Positions 17,160-26,070 of a stretch of DNA of 64,000 nucleotides are shown here, piece by piece (within the stretch, counting starts at the first letter, position 1; each line of letters opens with the position of its first letter). Under the pieces are notes generated by a model that saw only the letters and a program-made list of their open reading frames with translations, made no database searches and had not been told where the DNA came from. A program made the position numbers and the translations under genes. Source of the DNA: Pseudomonas fluorescens (GTDB lineage Bacteria > Pseudomonadota > Gammaproteobacteria > Pseudomonadales > Pseudomonadaceae); assembly GCF_902497995.1 (NCBI RefSeq), contig NZ_CABVII010000025.1, forward strand, positions 35,161 to 99,160, given 5' to 3'.

Positions 17160-17936
17160 TCACAGCGGGTTGACCAGATGCCCGCCATCCACGGTCAACA
17201 CCGCGCCCGTCATGAAGGCGCCGGCGTTGCTGGCCAGCAGCAGAAATGGCCCTTCCAGTTCCTGCAGCTCACCCAGACGGCGCATGGGTACGCTGTCGCG
17301 GATGTAAACCTGGCCCTTGTCGCTGTCAAAGTAGTCGTCGTTCATTTCGGTCTTGAAGTAGCCCGGTGCGATGGCGTTCACGCGAATCTCATAGCGTGCC
17401 AGCTCCAGGGCCAGTGACTTGCTCAACTGGACCACGCCGGCCTTGGCTGCGCAGTAGTGGCTATAGCCGGTGCCAACACGCAAGCCCAGTATCGAGGCAA
17501 TGTTGACGATGCTGCCGGGCTTCCCGGCCTTGACCAGGCGTTGCGCAGCGACCTGGGCAACACGCCAGACCCCATCGAGGTTGGTCGAGAGCATCTGCCG
17601 CCAATCTTCCTCGCTGACGTTCAGTACCTGTTGCGCGTTGCCGATGCCGGCGTTGTTGAGCAGCACGTCGACCACGCCGAATGCCGCTTCGGCGGCATCG
17701 AAGGCGGCTTCGACGCTGGCCCGATCCGTGACATCGAGTGTCACGGCCAGGGCCTGGCCGCCTTCGCGCTGAATGTCTTCAGCCACGTTGCCCAGACGTT
17801 CCAGGCGCCGAGCCGCCAGCACCACTCGGGCGCCAGCCTGCGCCGCCACCCGAGCCAGGTGTGCGCCGATGCCACTGGAGGCACCGGTGACCAGTACGGT
17901 TTTTCCAGCCAGGGAAAAGCTGTTGAAAATGTCCAT
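17160..17936 (-). CDS. SDR-family oxidoreductase (3-hydroxyacyl/3-ketoacyl type)
   Basis: This 258-residue classical short-chain dehydrogenase has the cofactor motif 'TGASSGIG' (about 17-24), 'LLNNAGIG' (about 90), the active-site Ser in 'VNIASILG' and the catalytic 'YSHYCAAK' Tyr-Lys pair. The C-terminus is 'GAFMTGAVLTVDGGHLV'. The start at 17936 overlaps the thiolase stop (TGATG), so it is the last gene of the acyl-CoA dehydrogenase-FadB-thiolase operon. In this context it probably interconverts a hydroxy- and ketoacyl-CoA or a related alcohol and ketone. That specificity is inferred from neighbours only. An in-frame start at 17984 inside the thiolase gene is unlikely. Confidence 0.85.
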   Translation of the reverse strand: MDIFNSFSLAGKTVLVTGASSGIGAHLARVAAQAGARVVLAARRLERLGNVAEDIQREGGQALAVTLDVTDRASVEAAFDAAEAAFGVVDVLLNNAGIGNAQQVLNVSEEDWRQMLSTNLDGVWRVAQVAAQRLVKAGKPGSIVNIASILGLRVGTGYSHYCAAKAGVVQLSKSLALELARYEIRVNAIAPGYFKTEMNDDYFDSDKGQVYIRDSVPMRRLGELQELEGPFLLLASNAGAFMTGAVLTVDGGHLVNPL

Positions 17937-19120
17937 CACAGCACCTCGAACAGGCCGGCCGCACCCATGCCGCCACCGACGCACATCGTGACCACCACAT
18001 ATTTCACACCGCGCCGTTTGCCTTCCAGCAGGGCATGGCCGACCATCCGTGCGCCGCTCATACCGTACGGGTGGCCGATGGCAATCGCACCGCCGTTGAC
18101 GTTCAGTTTGTCCGGATCGATGCCCAGGGTGTCACGGCAGTACAGGACCTGGCAGGCGAAGGCCTCGTTGAGCTCCCACAGGCCGATATCGTCCACCGTC
18201 AGGCCGTGTTGCTTGAGCAGCTTGGGCACCGCCAGCACCGGGCCGATGCCCATTTCTTCCGGGGCCAGGCCGGCCACGGCAATCCCGCGATACAGGCCCA
18301 GCGGTGCCAGGTTACGTTGTTCGGCCAGGCGTGCGTCCATCAGCACGCAGGCGCTGGCACCGTCCGACAGTTGGCTGGCATTGCCGGCGGTGATGCAGCC
18401 GCCGTCGATCACCGGCTCGAGTTTGCTCAGGTCGCCCAGCACGGTCTGTGGGCGATTGCCTTCATCCTGGTGCAAGGTGACCTGCTCGTAACTGACAGAG
18501 CCGGTAGCCTTGTCGACCACTTGTTTGGTGGTGGTGACCGACACAATCTCGTTGCTGAACAACCCGGCCTGTTGGGCCGCGGCGGTGCGCAGTTGCGACT
18601 GCAGGGCATAGGCATCCTGGGCTTCGCGGCTGATGCCGTAGCGCTGGGCGACCCATTCGGCGGTCTGCAGCATCGGCATATAGGCATGCACGGCGTTGCG
18701 GACGACCTGAGCATCTTGCTCGGCCATGGCCCATTCCATATGGTGATTCTGCACCAGGCTGATGTGTTCCTGACCGGCGCCCAGGGTGACCTGCATGCCG
18801 TCGACCATGATTTGCTTGGCGGCGGTGGCGATGGCCATCAGGCCCGAGGCGCACTGACGGTCCAGGGTCTGACCGCTCACGCTGGTGGGCAGGCCGGCCG
18901 CCAATGCGGCCATGCGGCCCAGGTTCCAGCCAGCGGTCCCGGCCGGCATGGCGGTGCCCATCACCAGGTCTTCGATTTCGCCGGCTTCGATACCGGCACG
19001 CTCGACGGCTGCGCGGATGGCGTAGCTGGCCATGCTCGGTGATTTCAGGTTGTTGAACGCGCCCCGAAAGGCTTTGGCGATCGGCGTGCGGGCGGTGGAA
19101 AGGATGACGGCTTCACGCAT
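17936..19120 (-). CDS. Acetyl-CoA C-acyltransferase (thiolase)
   Basis: This 394-residue type II thiolase catalyses the final thiolytic cleavage of beta-oxidation (or the reverse condensation). It has the acylated Cys in 'DRQCASGL' (Cys90), 'WELNEAFA' near residue 345, the His in 'GGAIAIGHPYGMSGAR', and the second Cys in 'TMCVGGGMG'. The sequence is closer to FadA/FadI-like catabolic thiolases than to PhaA. ATG 19120 is preferred to the TTG at 19126 because AGGA lies 10-13 bases upstream of it. It sits between the FadB-like gene and the SDR gene, with the latter overlapping its stop. Confidence 0.9.
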   Translation of the reverse strand: MREAVILSTARTPIAKAFRGAFNNLKSPSMASYAIRAAVERAGIEAGEIEDLVMGTAMPAGTAGWNLGRMAALAAGLPTSVSGQTLDRQCASGLMAIATAAKQIMVDGMQVTLGAGQEHISLVQNHHMEWAMAEQDAQVVRNAVHAYMPMLQTAEWVAQRYGISREAQDAYALQSQLRTAAAQQAGLFSNEIVSVTTTKQVVDKATGSVSYEQVTLHQDEGNRPQTVLGDLSKLEPVIDGGCITAGNASQLSDGASACVLMDARLAEQRNLAPLGLYRGIAVAGLAPEEMGIGPVLAVPKLLKQHGLTVDDIGLWELNEAFACQVLYCRDTLGIDPDKLNVNGGAIAIGHPYGMSGARMVGHALLEGKRRGVKYVVVTMCVGGGMGAAGLFEVL

Positions 19121-19146
19121 TTTCAAATGTCCTGTGCAGGGTGAGG

Positions 19147-19168
19147 GCGGCCATCGGTTGATGGCCGC
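19147..19168. other. Perfect hairpin between the fadB-like and thiolase genes
   Basis: GCGGCCATC (19147-19155) and GATGGCCGC (19160-19168) form a perfect 9-bp stem with a 4-base loop in the intercistronic gap. In the leftward transcript the T-run precedes the stem, so it is not a standard terminator. It may stabilise or process the operon mRNA. Confidence 0.55.
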
Positions 19169-19191
19169 GCAAAAAAATCAGCGCTGTTCGA

Positions 19192-21306
19192 TTAGCAAAT
19201 TTTCTCGATCCGGGTCTTGCCGGCGGCGACCAGGCGCTCGAGCAGCGGGGCAGGCTGGAGCCACATCTGACCATAAGCCCCCAGGCTCTGGCGGTAGTGC
19301 TGGATGCGGCTCAGCAGCACATCCAGGCCGAGTGTCTCGGCATAGTGCAGCGGGCCGCCGCGCCAGGCCGGGAAGCCATAGCCGTTGATCCAGACCAGAT
19401 CGATATCGCTGCTGCGTTGAGCGATGCCTTCGTCCAATAGCTGGATGCCTTCGTTGATCAGCATCAACAGGCACCGATCATGAATTTCCTGGTCGCTGAT
19501 AGCGCGTCGTTCAATCCCCAAGTCGCCTGCGATGTCCTCGGCAATCGTGACTGTTTCGGGGTCTTCAACGCGCTCACGGCCCTGGTAAATGTAGAAGCCC
19601 CGCGCCGTTTTTTGTCCGTAACGACCGAGGGCATAGAGTGCGTCGGCGACCTTGCAATAGCCGGGGTCTTGCTCGATTACATCACGGCGTGATTCGCGCA
19701 CCAGGAAGCCAACGTCGATGCCGGCCAGATCGGACATGCTGAACAGGCCCATGGCCAGTCCGAGATCGGTCAGTACCTTGTCTACTTGTGCCGGGCTGGC
19801 ACCTTCGAGCAACAGGCGATGAGCTTCACGGGAGTAGGGTTCGAGCATGCGGTTGCCGATGAAGCCGAAGCACACCCCGGAGACCACCGGGATCTTGCCG
19901 ATGTGCTTGGCGATCTTCAGCGTGGTGGCCAGTGCATCGGCTGCCGTGGCTTGGCCGCGCACCACTTCCAGCAGGCGCATCACGTTGGCCGGGCTGAAGA
20001 AGTGCAGGCCGACGACATCCTGCGGCCGGCGGGTGACAGCAGCAATGGCATCGACATCCAGGGTCGAGGTGTTGCTGGCGAGGATTGCTCCAGGCTTGCA
20101 CACTTCATCCAGGGTACGGAACACCTGCTGCTTGACGGCCAGGCTTTCGAATACGGCCTCGATCACCAGGTCGGCATCGGCGATTTCGGCATAGTCGAGG
20201 GTGCCGTGAAGCAGCTCCATGCGCTGTTCCAGTTGCTCGGCGGTCAACTTGCCGCGCTTGACACTGATCTGGTAGTTGTTGCGGATCTGTAGCAAGCCAC
20301 GGTCCAGCGCTTCAGGCTTGAGTTCAAGCAAGGTGACCGCAATGCCCGCGTTGGCAAAGCACATGGCAATGCCGCCGCCCATGGTGCCAGCGCCAATGAT
20401 GGCGACTTTGTTGATGGGGCGAATCGGCGTCTGGGCATCCACTCCCGGCAGTTTGCCAACTTCACGCTCGGCGAAAAACACATGCCGCAGGGATTCTGAC
20501 TGGCTGGATGATTCGACTTGCCGGAACAGTTCGGCCTCTTGCGCCAGGCCTTCGGCCAGCGGCAGGGTGCAGGCGGCTTCGAGTGCGGCCAGCACCTGTT
20601 GTGGAGCGAGCTGGCCTTTCCAGCGGCGCTCGTTGGCGCTGCGGTATTGAATGAAGAAATCATCCGGCAGGCCGCTGGCCGGATTCGGATAGGCAGGGCA
20701 AGGGCGGGCCGGGGCGTGGCAGGCGAGCAGTTCACGGGCCCATGCGCGAGCCTCGTCCAGCAGGCTCTCGGCGCTGCCGGCCAGGCGTTCGAGCAAGCCT
20801 TGCTCCAATGCTTGCCGAGCATTGATCGGTTGGCCGCTGGCGATCATCTCCAGCGCCTGTGCCGCGCCAATCAGACGGGGCAAGCGCTGGGTACCGCCGG
20901 CGCCAGGAATCAGCCCCAGTTTGACTTCCGGCAGGCCAAAACGGGCATTGGGTTCGCCGATGCGGTAACCGCAGGCAAGGGCCAGTTCCAGGCCACCGCC
21001 CAGGGCCAGGCCGGAGATCGCGGCAATCAGCGGCTTGTCCAGTTGCTCCAGGCGCTGGAGTATGTCAGGCAGGTGAGGGCTGGCGAACGCCGCCGAATTG
21101 CCGAACTCGTTGATGTCGGCACCGGCACTAAAGGGCAAGCCGTGACCATGCACGATGATGGCGTGCACGGCCGGGTCGGCAGCCGCCTGCTCGAAGGCTT
21201 GCAGCAGCTCGGCACGCATTGCCTGACCGAGGGCATTGACCGGCGCGTGAGACAGGCCGATCAGGGCCAATTGACTGTCGACTTGATAGTGGATCAGGGC
21301 ACTCAT
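19192..21306 (-). CDS. FadB-like enoyl-CoA hydratase/3-hydroxyacyl-CoA dehydrogenase
   Basis: This 704-residue bifunctional enzyme carries out hydration and dehydrogenation in beta-oxidation. The N-terminal crotonase domain (about 1-190) has 'SAGADINEF', the oxyanion loop 'LALGGGLELALACGYRI' and 'PEVKLGLIPGAGGTQRLPRL', keeping both catalytic Glu positions. The 3-hydroxyacyl-CoA dehydrogenase domain starts with 'IIGAGTMGGGIAM' near residue 300, followed by 'NTSTLDVDAIA', 'GLHFFSPANVMRLLEVV' and two C-terminal domains ending in 'GYGFPAWRGGP'. It resembles the peroxisomal-type fused enzyme more than E. coli FadB. The ATG has AAGGAG upstream. It lies 44 bases after the acyl-CoA dehydrogenase gene in the same operon. 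Confidence 0.9.
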   Translation of the reverse strand: MSALIHYQVDSQLALIGLSHAPVNALGQAMRAELLQAFEQAAADPAVHAIIVHGHGLPFSAGADINEFGNSAAFASPHLPDILQRLEQLDKPLIAAISGLALGGGLELALACGYRIGEPNARFGLPEVKLGLIPGAGGTQRLPRLIGAAQALEMIASGQPINARQALEQGLLERLAGSAESLLDEARAWARELLACHAPARPCPAYPNPASGLPDDFFIQYRSANERRWKGQLAPQQVLAALEAACTLPLAEGLAQEAELFRQVESSSQSESLRHVFFAEREVGKLPGVDAQTPIRPINKVAIIGAGTMGGGIAMCFANAGIAVTLLELKPEALDRGLLQIRNNYQISVKRGKLTAEQLEQRMELLHGTLDYAEIADADLVIEAVFESLAVKQQVFRTLDEVCKPGAILASNTSTLDVDAIAAVTRRPQDVVGLHFFSPANVMRLLEVVRGQATAADALATTLKIAKHIGKIPVVSGVCFGFIGNRMLEPYSREAHRLLLEGASPAQVDKVLTDLGLAMGLFSMSDLAGIDVGFLVRESRRDVIEQDPGYCKVADALYALGRYGQKTARGFYIYQGRERVEDPETVTIAEDIAGDLGIERRAISDQEIHDRCLLMLINEGIQLLDEGIAQRSSDIDLVWINGYGFPAWRGGPLHYAETLGLDVLLSRIQHYRQSLGAYGQMWLQPAPLLERLVAAGKTRIEKIC

Positions 21307-21349
21307 GGAGCGTCTCCTTGCAATCGTTGAAATGAGTGTAGGAATGGAT

Positions 21350-23161
21350 TCAGAACCAGCGGTCCTGCATGTCGAGGCAGAGGCGATTACCCGCGCTCAA
21401 CAGCCGCGCACAGGCCTCGAGCGGCGCCAGCTCCCAGTCCATGAAGTAGCGGGCAGCCTGTAATTTGCCCTGATAGAAGTGGGCTTCGCTGTTGTCGGCG
21501 CCAAGCCCTGGGTGGTTCAGTGCGCGACTGGCGAGCAGCGCCTGGCGCAGCCATAGCCAGCCCACCAGCACCCGTCCGAACAGGTCAAGGTAGGCGGTGG
21601 CATTGGCAAGGCCGGCCGTGGCATCGGCAGCGACCCGGGCCTGCAGGTCAGTGGTTACCCGTTCAAGGATGCCCAGGGCATCCTGCAGCGCACCGGCCAG
21701 TGGTGCGCAGGCGGCATCGTCGCGGGCCTCGACCAGGCTGTTGCGCACGACGGCGAGAAACAGTCGATAGCCCTCACCCCCCTTTGGACCCAATTTGCGT
21801 CCCAGCAGGTCCAGTCCCTGGATGCCTTCGGTCCCTTCATGAATGGGGTTGAGCCGATTGTCGCGGTAGTACTGCTCCAGTGGGTATTCACGGGTGTAGC
21901 CCGCACCCCCCAGGACTTGAATGCCGATGTCGCTGGCAATCACGCCGTAGCGCGACGGCCAGGACTTGACCATGGGGGTGAGCAGATCGAGCAATTCAGC
22001 GGCGTCGTGGCGTGCTTGTGGGGTGGCGGCGCTGTGGGCATCTTCAACCAGCGAGCTGGCATACAGGCACAAGGCCAGGCTGCCCTCGGCATAGACTTTT
22101 TGTTGCAGCAGCATGCGGCGTACATCGGCGTGCTCGATGATCCGCACCTGCGGTGCCAGCGGGTTTTTGTTGTCCGGCAAGCGACCTTGCGGGCGTTCGC
22201 GGGCGTAATCCAGTGCATGCAGATAGCTTTGAACGGCCAGGCTGGCCGCACCCAGGCCGACACCGATGCGCGCCTCGTTCATCATCTGGAACATATAGCC
22301 CAGGCCTTTGTGAGCCTCGCCCAGCAGATAGCCGACGGCACCCCCGTGCTCGCCGAAACCGAGCACCGTGGAGGTGGTGTTGCGGTAGCCCATTTTGTGC
22401 AGCAGGCCCGCCAGCGCCACGTCATTGCGTGGGCCGATGCTCTGATCTTCATTGACCAGGAATTTGGGCACCAGGAACAGCGAAATACCCTTGACCCCAG
22501 GTGGTGCACCTTCAATACGGGCCAGCACCAGGTGCACGATATTTTCAGTCAGTTCGTGGTCACCCCCGGAGATGAACATCTTCTGGCCGAATACCCGGTA
22601 ACTGCCATCGGCTGCGGGTCGCGCCACGGTGCTCAGGTCACCCAGTGCCGAGCCTTGACCAGGCTCGGTGAGTGCCATGGTGCCGCTGAAGCGGCCATCG
22701 AGCATGGGCGGCAAGAAGCGCTCACGCAGTTCATGACTGGCGAAATTGCTCACCAGGTTGGCCGCGCCAATGGTCAGGAACGAATAGGCGACAGTCGAGA
22801 CGTTGGCGGCATTGAAATAGGCCATGCACGCCCGTAACAGCACTTCTGGCAGCTGCAGGCCGCCGTCGGCGAAATCGTGGTGAGCGGCCAGGAAACCAGC
22901 CTCGGCAAACGCGTTCCAGGCAACTTTGGTTTCGGGAATCAACTGCACTCGCTGGCCGTCGAAGGTCGGTTCCTGACTGTCGCCCTTGTGGTTGTGCGGG
23001 GCGAAATACTGCGCTGCCACTTGGCGTGCGGTGTTCAAGGTCGCGGCAAACACGTTGCGATCATGATCGGCATAGCGAGGGCGCTGCAACAGCGCCTCAG
23101 TGTCGAGCAGTTCGTACAGCAGAAAGCTCAGATCGCGTTCATTGAGTAACAGGTCGGTCAT
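21350..23161 (-). CDS. Acyl-CoA dehydrogenase, long form with C-terminal extension
   Basis: This 603-residue flavoenzyme catalyses the first step of beta-oxidation. It has the acyl-CoA dehydrogenase N, middle and C domains: 'GTMALTEPGQGSALGDL' in the middle domain, and 'NPIHEGTEGIQGLDLLGRKL' with the catalytic Glu near residue 435. An extra C-terminal domain of about 130 residues ends 'MQDRWF', the layout of the roughly 600-residue FadE-like group. It is the first gene of the operon continuing with the FadB-like, thiolase and SDR genes. Its promoter (23230-23306) carries three GGTGGA hexamers and a TGCTAAAAAG element, matching the promoter of the second long acyl-CoA dehydrogenase at 26071-27855. 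Confidence 0.9.
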   Translation of the reverse strand: MTDLLLNERDLSFLLYELLDTEALLQRPRYADHDRNVFAATLNTARQVAAQYFAPHNHKGDSQEPTFDGQRVQLIPETKVAWNAFAEAGFLAAHHDFADGGLQLPEVLLRACMAYFNAANVSTVAYSFLTIGAANLVSNFASHELRERFLPPMLDGRFSGTMALTEPGQGSALGDLSTVARPAADGSYRVFGQKMFISGGDHELTENIVHLVLARIEGAPPGVKGISLFLVPKFLVNEDQSIGPRNDVALAGLLHKMGYRNTTSTVLGFGEHGGAVGYLLGEAHKGLGYMFQMMNEARIGVGLGAASLAVQSYLHALDYARERPQGRLPDNKNPLAPQVRIIEHADVRRMLLQQKVYAEGSLALCLYASSLVEDAHSAATPQARHDAAELLDLLTPMVKSWPSRYGVIASDIGIQVLGGAGYTREYPLEQYYRDNRLNPIHEGTEGIQGLDLLGRKLGPKGGEGYRLFLAVVRNSLVEARDDAACAPLAGALQDALGILERVTTDLQARVAADATAGLANATAYLDLFGRVLVGWLWLRQALLASRALNHPGLGADNSEAHFYQGKLQAARYFMDWELAPLEACARLLSAGNRLCLDMQDRWF

Positions 23162-23229
23162 GGCGGCTCTCGTCGAATGCAGGAAAGCGCGCCATGGACG
23201 AGGGATCCATCAGGCAGCGCATGGATCGA

Positions 23230-23306
23230 CTTTTTAGCAGGCGTCGATTTTCCGCGCGTCCTACCTGAGGTGGATTTAGGGGTGGAGCCGCTTTGATGAG
23301 GGTGGA
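23230..23306 (-). promoter_or_regulatory. LuxR/MalT-type promoter: triple GGTGGA array plus -10-like element (copy 1)
   Basis: On the plus strand the hexamer GGTGGA occurs at 23269-23274, 23281-23286 and 23301-23306 (steps of 12 and 20 bp). The element CTTTTTAGCA lies at 23230-23239, exactly 29 bases from the first hexamer. Read leftward this gives TCCACC repeats upstream of TGCTAAAAAG, an extended -10-like box about 70 bases before the acyl-CoA dehydrogenase start. The same geometry recurs at 27890-27966. Confidence 0.8.
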
Positions 23307-23316
23307 GGCGCGAGCC

Positions 23317-25992
23317 TCAGTCGATCAATTTCAAGGTGCGTGCCGCTTGCAAGGCACTGTCACGGTCGTTGGCATCCAGCTTGCGGAACAGGTTGTTGAT
23401 ATGGGTCTTGACCGTGCTGAGGCTGATATACAGGCCTTCGGCGATCTGCGGGTTGCCCTGGCCTCGGGCCACTCGGCGCAGCACGTCCTGCTCGCGGCGG
23501 GTCAAGGGTTCCAGTAACCCAGGCGTTTCATCGGCCGCGGGGATGGACGGGGGGCGCGGCAGGAAGATCAACTGTTCGCGCGACGGCGGGGGTTGTTGCA
23601 GTTCAAGCTGGCGCCGGGTATTGGGGTTGAGCAGTTGCTTGAACAGCTCGCCCAATGGGCGACCTTCGTGCTGCAGCAATTGACCGAAGCCATGGCGGGC
23701 CGCCAATTGCATCGCCTGTTCAAGAACGGCGAGGGTGGCGCTGCGTTCGTCGTGATCTTCATGCAGGGTGGCCTGGAGCAGATACAGGTCAACCTGCAGT
23801 TGCTGATTATCCTCCGCCCGCGCTTGTTCCTGCAGGTTGCTGACAATGCTCTGGGCGGCCAGGTGCTGGCCCAGATAACGCTGGACCCAGGCATAAGCCA
23901 GCCACTCTTCGGGTTGCAGCTCATGGTCATAGCGCCGCTGGCACCAATGCCAGTCTTTGAGCCATTGGGCGATGAAGGCTTGATCGTCCTCGCGCACTGC
24001 AAGCCGGGCGCGACAGGCGCTGGCCTGGCGATACAGGGCATACAGTTTGAACTCGCGAGTGAGTCGCCGGACTTCATCCCAGCGCTCGCGGGCTTGAGGC
24101 AGGTTGCCTTGCGCCGCCAAAATGCACGCTTGATAGTGCAGTACCCATGGCAAGCCCGCGCTATGAGGAAAATGCAAGGCAATGACCTCCGCCTGGTTGA
24201 GGCATTGGGCCGCCTGCGCCAGGCGGTTTTGTTGCAGCAGGACTAACCCCAGCCCCAGATGCCGGTACAGGTCATAAAAGCTGCGGGGCACGTTCGCTGG
24301 TAGCGGCTGGTCGAGGGCCAGGAAACGCTTGTGGGCCAGTTCGGGCGTGCCTTGGGCCAATTCGATCTGGCCGAGCAGCATCTGCACGCTGTTGGTGTAG
24401 CCGCTGAGCGCCAGTGTTTGCAGTTCAGTCAATGCGCGCTGCGCGTCCTGTCGGGCAGCCTGCAATTGTCCCAGGGCAAACAGGCAACTGGCGCGATTGA
24501 ACAGCAGTACCGCGGTAGCCGCGTTGGTTTGCGGATACTGCAGCAGCGCCTTGTCGACAATGTCCAGGCCGTGACTCAAGTTACCCCCCAGAAAGGCCAG
24601 GCGACTGCGCAGGAAAGCCAGGGTCTGATGCACACGCTCCGGGTGCTTTTCAGGGATCACCTGGCGGTGCAATAACCGCTGCAGTTGCGCCATGCAGACG
24701 CTCGCACGGTCAATGTCGTTGGTGACGATGAGCGTACTGGCTTCGGTGATTGCGAGGGTGAAATGATCGATCCCGATCTCGCCCGGTACATCGGCGAGGC
24801 AGTCGACGATGGACTTGACCCGGCCCTCACGCAAAAGGTCGAAACTGTGGTGCTCGATCACCGCGAGCAGGCGGTTGAACTCTCTGGCACGACCTAATTG
24901 ATAAACCGTTTCGGCATAGCAGCGGTGTTCCTGCAGCCAGTCTGCGGCCATCCGGTGCAGGCGGAAAAGTTGTGGCTGATCTCGGCGGCGCAGGCGCTGA
25001 TACAGCGTGCGCCGCAGCATTGGGTGATAGCTGTAGGGCAAGCGTTCGCCACTGCGTTGCTGGATAAACACGTCCTGGCGCTGCAATTGTCGAATCAACT
25101 GAGGTGCGTTGCTCTGCCCACTCAGTTTGACGGCCAGTTCGCAGTCGAAGGTGTTGACGACCGAAGTGCGCTCGAGAAAGGACAGGAGTTCATTGGGCAG
25201 GTGCCGCAGCACTTCTTCCTGCAGAAACCGGGCGGTGTAGTCGACACTGGCGGGGGTCGTCAAACCTGTTTCCAGGGACTCACGGGTGATCGGGTGCGCA
25301 GGCTGATCATGGTTGCCAAGGCCGAACAGAATGCCGCTGATCCAGCCTTCGCTGCCGGCTAACAGGTGGTAACCGCTGTCACTGCTCAGCGCCACACCGC
25401 GTGCGGTGGCCAGTTCCCGGACCTCCATGCTGTCGAGTACCAGACTCTGCGCGTCCAGTATCTGCAGCCGATCATCCCGGCGCAGATGAGTGAGACTCAG
25501 GGCCGGCGTACCTTCGCATGCCGCCATCAGCCGCAGATGGGGAGGGGCGTGCCGCAGCAATTCGTCCAGGTAGCGGCAAGACCCTTTGGCGCGTAACAGA
25601 TGCAGGTCATCGAAGAACAGCGTGAAGCGTTCATGACGCTGTTCCAGGTCCGTGAGGATCGCGGCCCAGAGTAACGGCTCATCACTGGTGCTCAGCGAAC
25701 GCTCGGGCAAGGGCAGCTGCAGGAGCCTGCTCAGGTGCGCCAGAAAACTCAGTGGCTGATTGTCGCTGGCATCACAGCGGTACCAGGCCCAGGGTGCACT
25801 CAGGCTGGCGGCGTACTGGGCAAGCAGGGTGCTTTTGCCATAACCGAGGGGGGTTGCGATCAGGGTCAGCAGGCAACCGCGCTCGGCAGATGCCTGCAGG
25901 CGTTGCAGCAACTGCGGTCGCACAATTGCGCGGGAGGGCAAGGGCGCCGAGCGTAATTTGCTCGGTTGGATCGAGGGCTGGTTCAGCGCCAT
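23317..25992 (-). CDS. MalT/AlkS-like ATP-dependent LuxR transcriptional regulator
   Basis: This 891-residue protein belongs to the STAND-ATPase activators (MalT, AlkS). The N-terminal NTPase has a P-loop 'TPLGYGKSTLLAQ' at about 47-59 and a Walker B-like 'RFTLFFDDLHLL' near 140. A long helical TPR-like sensor region fills the middle, and a C-terminal LuxR HTH at about 825-890 shows 'LTRREQDVLRRVARGQGNPQIAEGLYIS' and 'STVKTHINNLF'. Such proteins bind ATP plus an inducer, oligomerise and activate promoters at repeated short boxes. The gene lies between two acyl-CoA dehydrogenase genes whose promoters share an identical array of GGTGGA repeats, so it is the likely activator of both (inference). 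Confidence 0.9.
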   Translation of the reverse strand: MALNQPSIQPSKLRSAPLPSRAIVRPQLLQRLQASAERGCLLTLIATPLGYGKSTLLAQYAASLSAPWAWYRCDASDNQPLSFLAHLSRLLQLPLPERSLSTSDEPLLWAAILTDLEQRHERFTLFFDDLHLLRAKGSCRYLDELLRHAPPHLRLMAACEGTPALSLTHLRRDDRLQILDAQSLVLDSMEVRELATARGVALSSDSGYHLLAGSEGWISGILFGLGNHDQPAHPITRESLETGLTTPASVDYTARFLQEEVLRHLPNELLSFLERTSVVNTFDCELAVKLSGQSNAPQLIRQLQRQDVFIQQRSGERLPYSYHPMLRRTLYQRLRRRDQPQLFRLHRMAADWLQEHRCYAETVYQLGRAREFNRLLAVIEHHSFDLLREGRVKSIVDCLADVPGEIGIDHFTLAITEASTLIVTNDIDRASVCMAQLQRLLHRQVIPEKHPERVHQTLAFLRSRLAFLGGNLSHGLDIVDKALLQYPQTNAATAVLLFNRASCLFALGQLQAARQDAQRALTELQTLALSGYTNSVQMLLGQIELAQGTPELAHKRFLALDQPLPANVPRSFYDLYRHLGLGLVLLQQNRLAQAAQCLNQAEVIALHFPHSAGLPWVLHYQACILAAQGNLPQARERWDEVRRLTREFKLYALYRQASACRARLAVREDDQAFIAQWLKDWHWCQRRYDHELQPEEWLAYAWVQRYLGQHLAAQSIVSNLQEQARAEDNQQLQVDLYLLQATLHEDHDERSATLAVLEQAMQLAARHGFGQLLQHEGRPLGELFKQLLNPNTRRQLELQQPPPSREQLIFLPRPPSIPAADETPGLLEPLTRREQDVLRRVARGQGNPQIAEGLYISLSTVKTHINNLFRKLDANDRDSALQAARTLKLID

Positions 25993-26070
25993 TGTGTATT
26001 TCCCACACTCTGCTATCGGACGACTTTATTGTGTCCCCCCCCGGGGTGGACGGCCAGTGCCAGCTTGAGG

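Noticed and set aside
19172..19179. T-run in the leftward transcript before the thiolase-proximal hairpin as a terminator
   Set aside because: In the direction of transcription the T-run and stem are in the wrong order for a rho-independent terminator of the operon.
23162..23229. Sigma-54 promoter in front of the first long acyl-CoA dehydrogenase
   Set aside because: A GCA...GCGCGCCA string superficially resembles the reverse consensus, but the -24/-12 spacing and key bases do not match.
23269..23306. Possible reading of the GGTGGA array as a short tandem repeat or CRISPR-like unit
   Set aside because: Spacing is 12 then 20 bp and is copied exactly at a second promoter, so a regulatory array explains it better; there are no cas genes.
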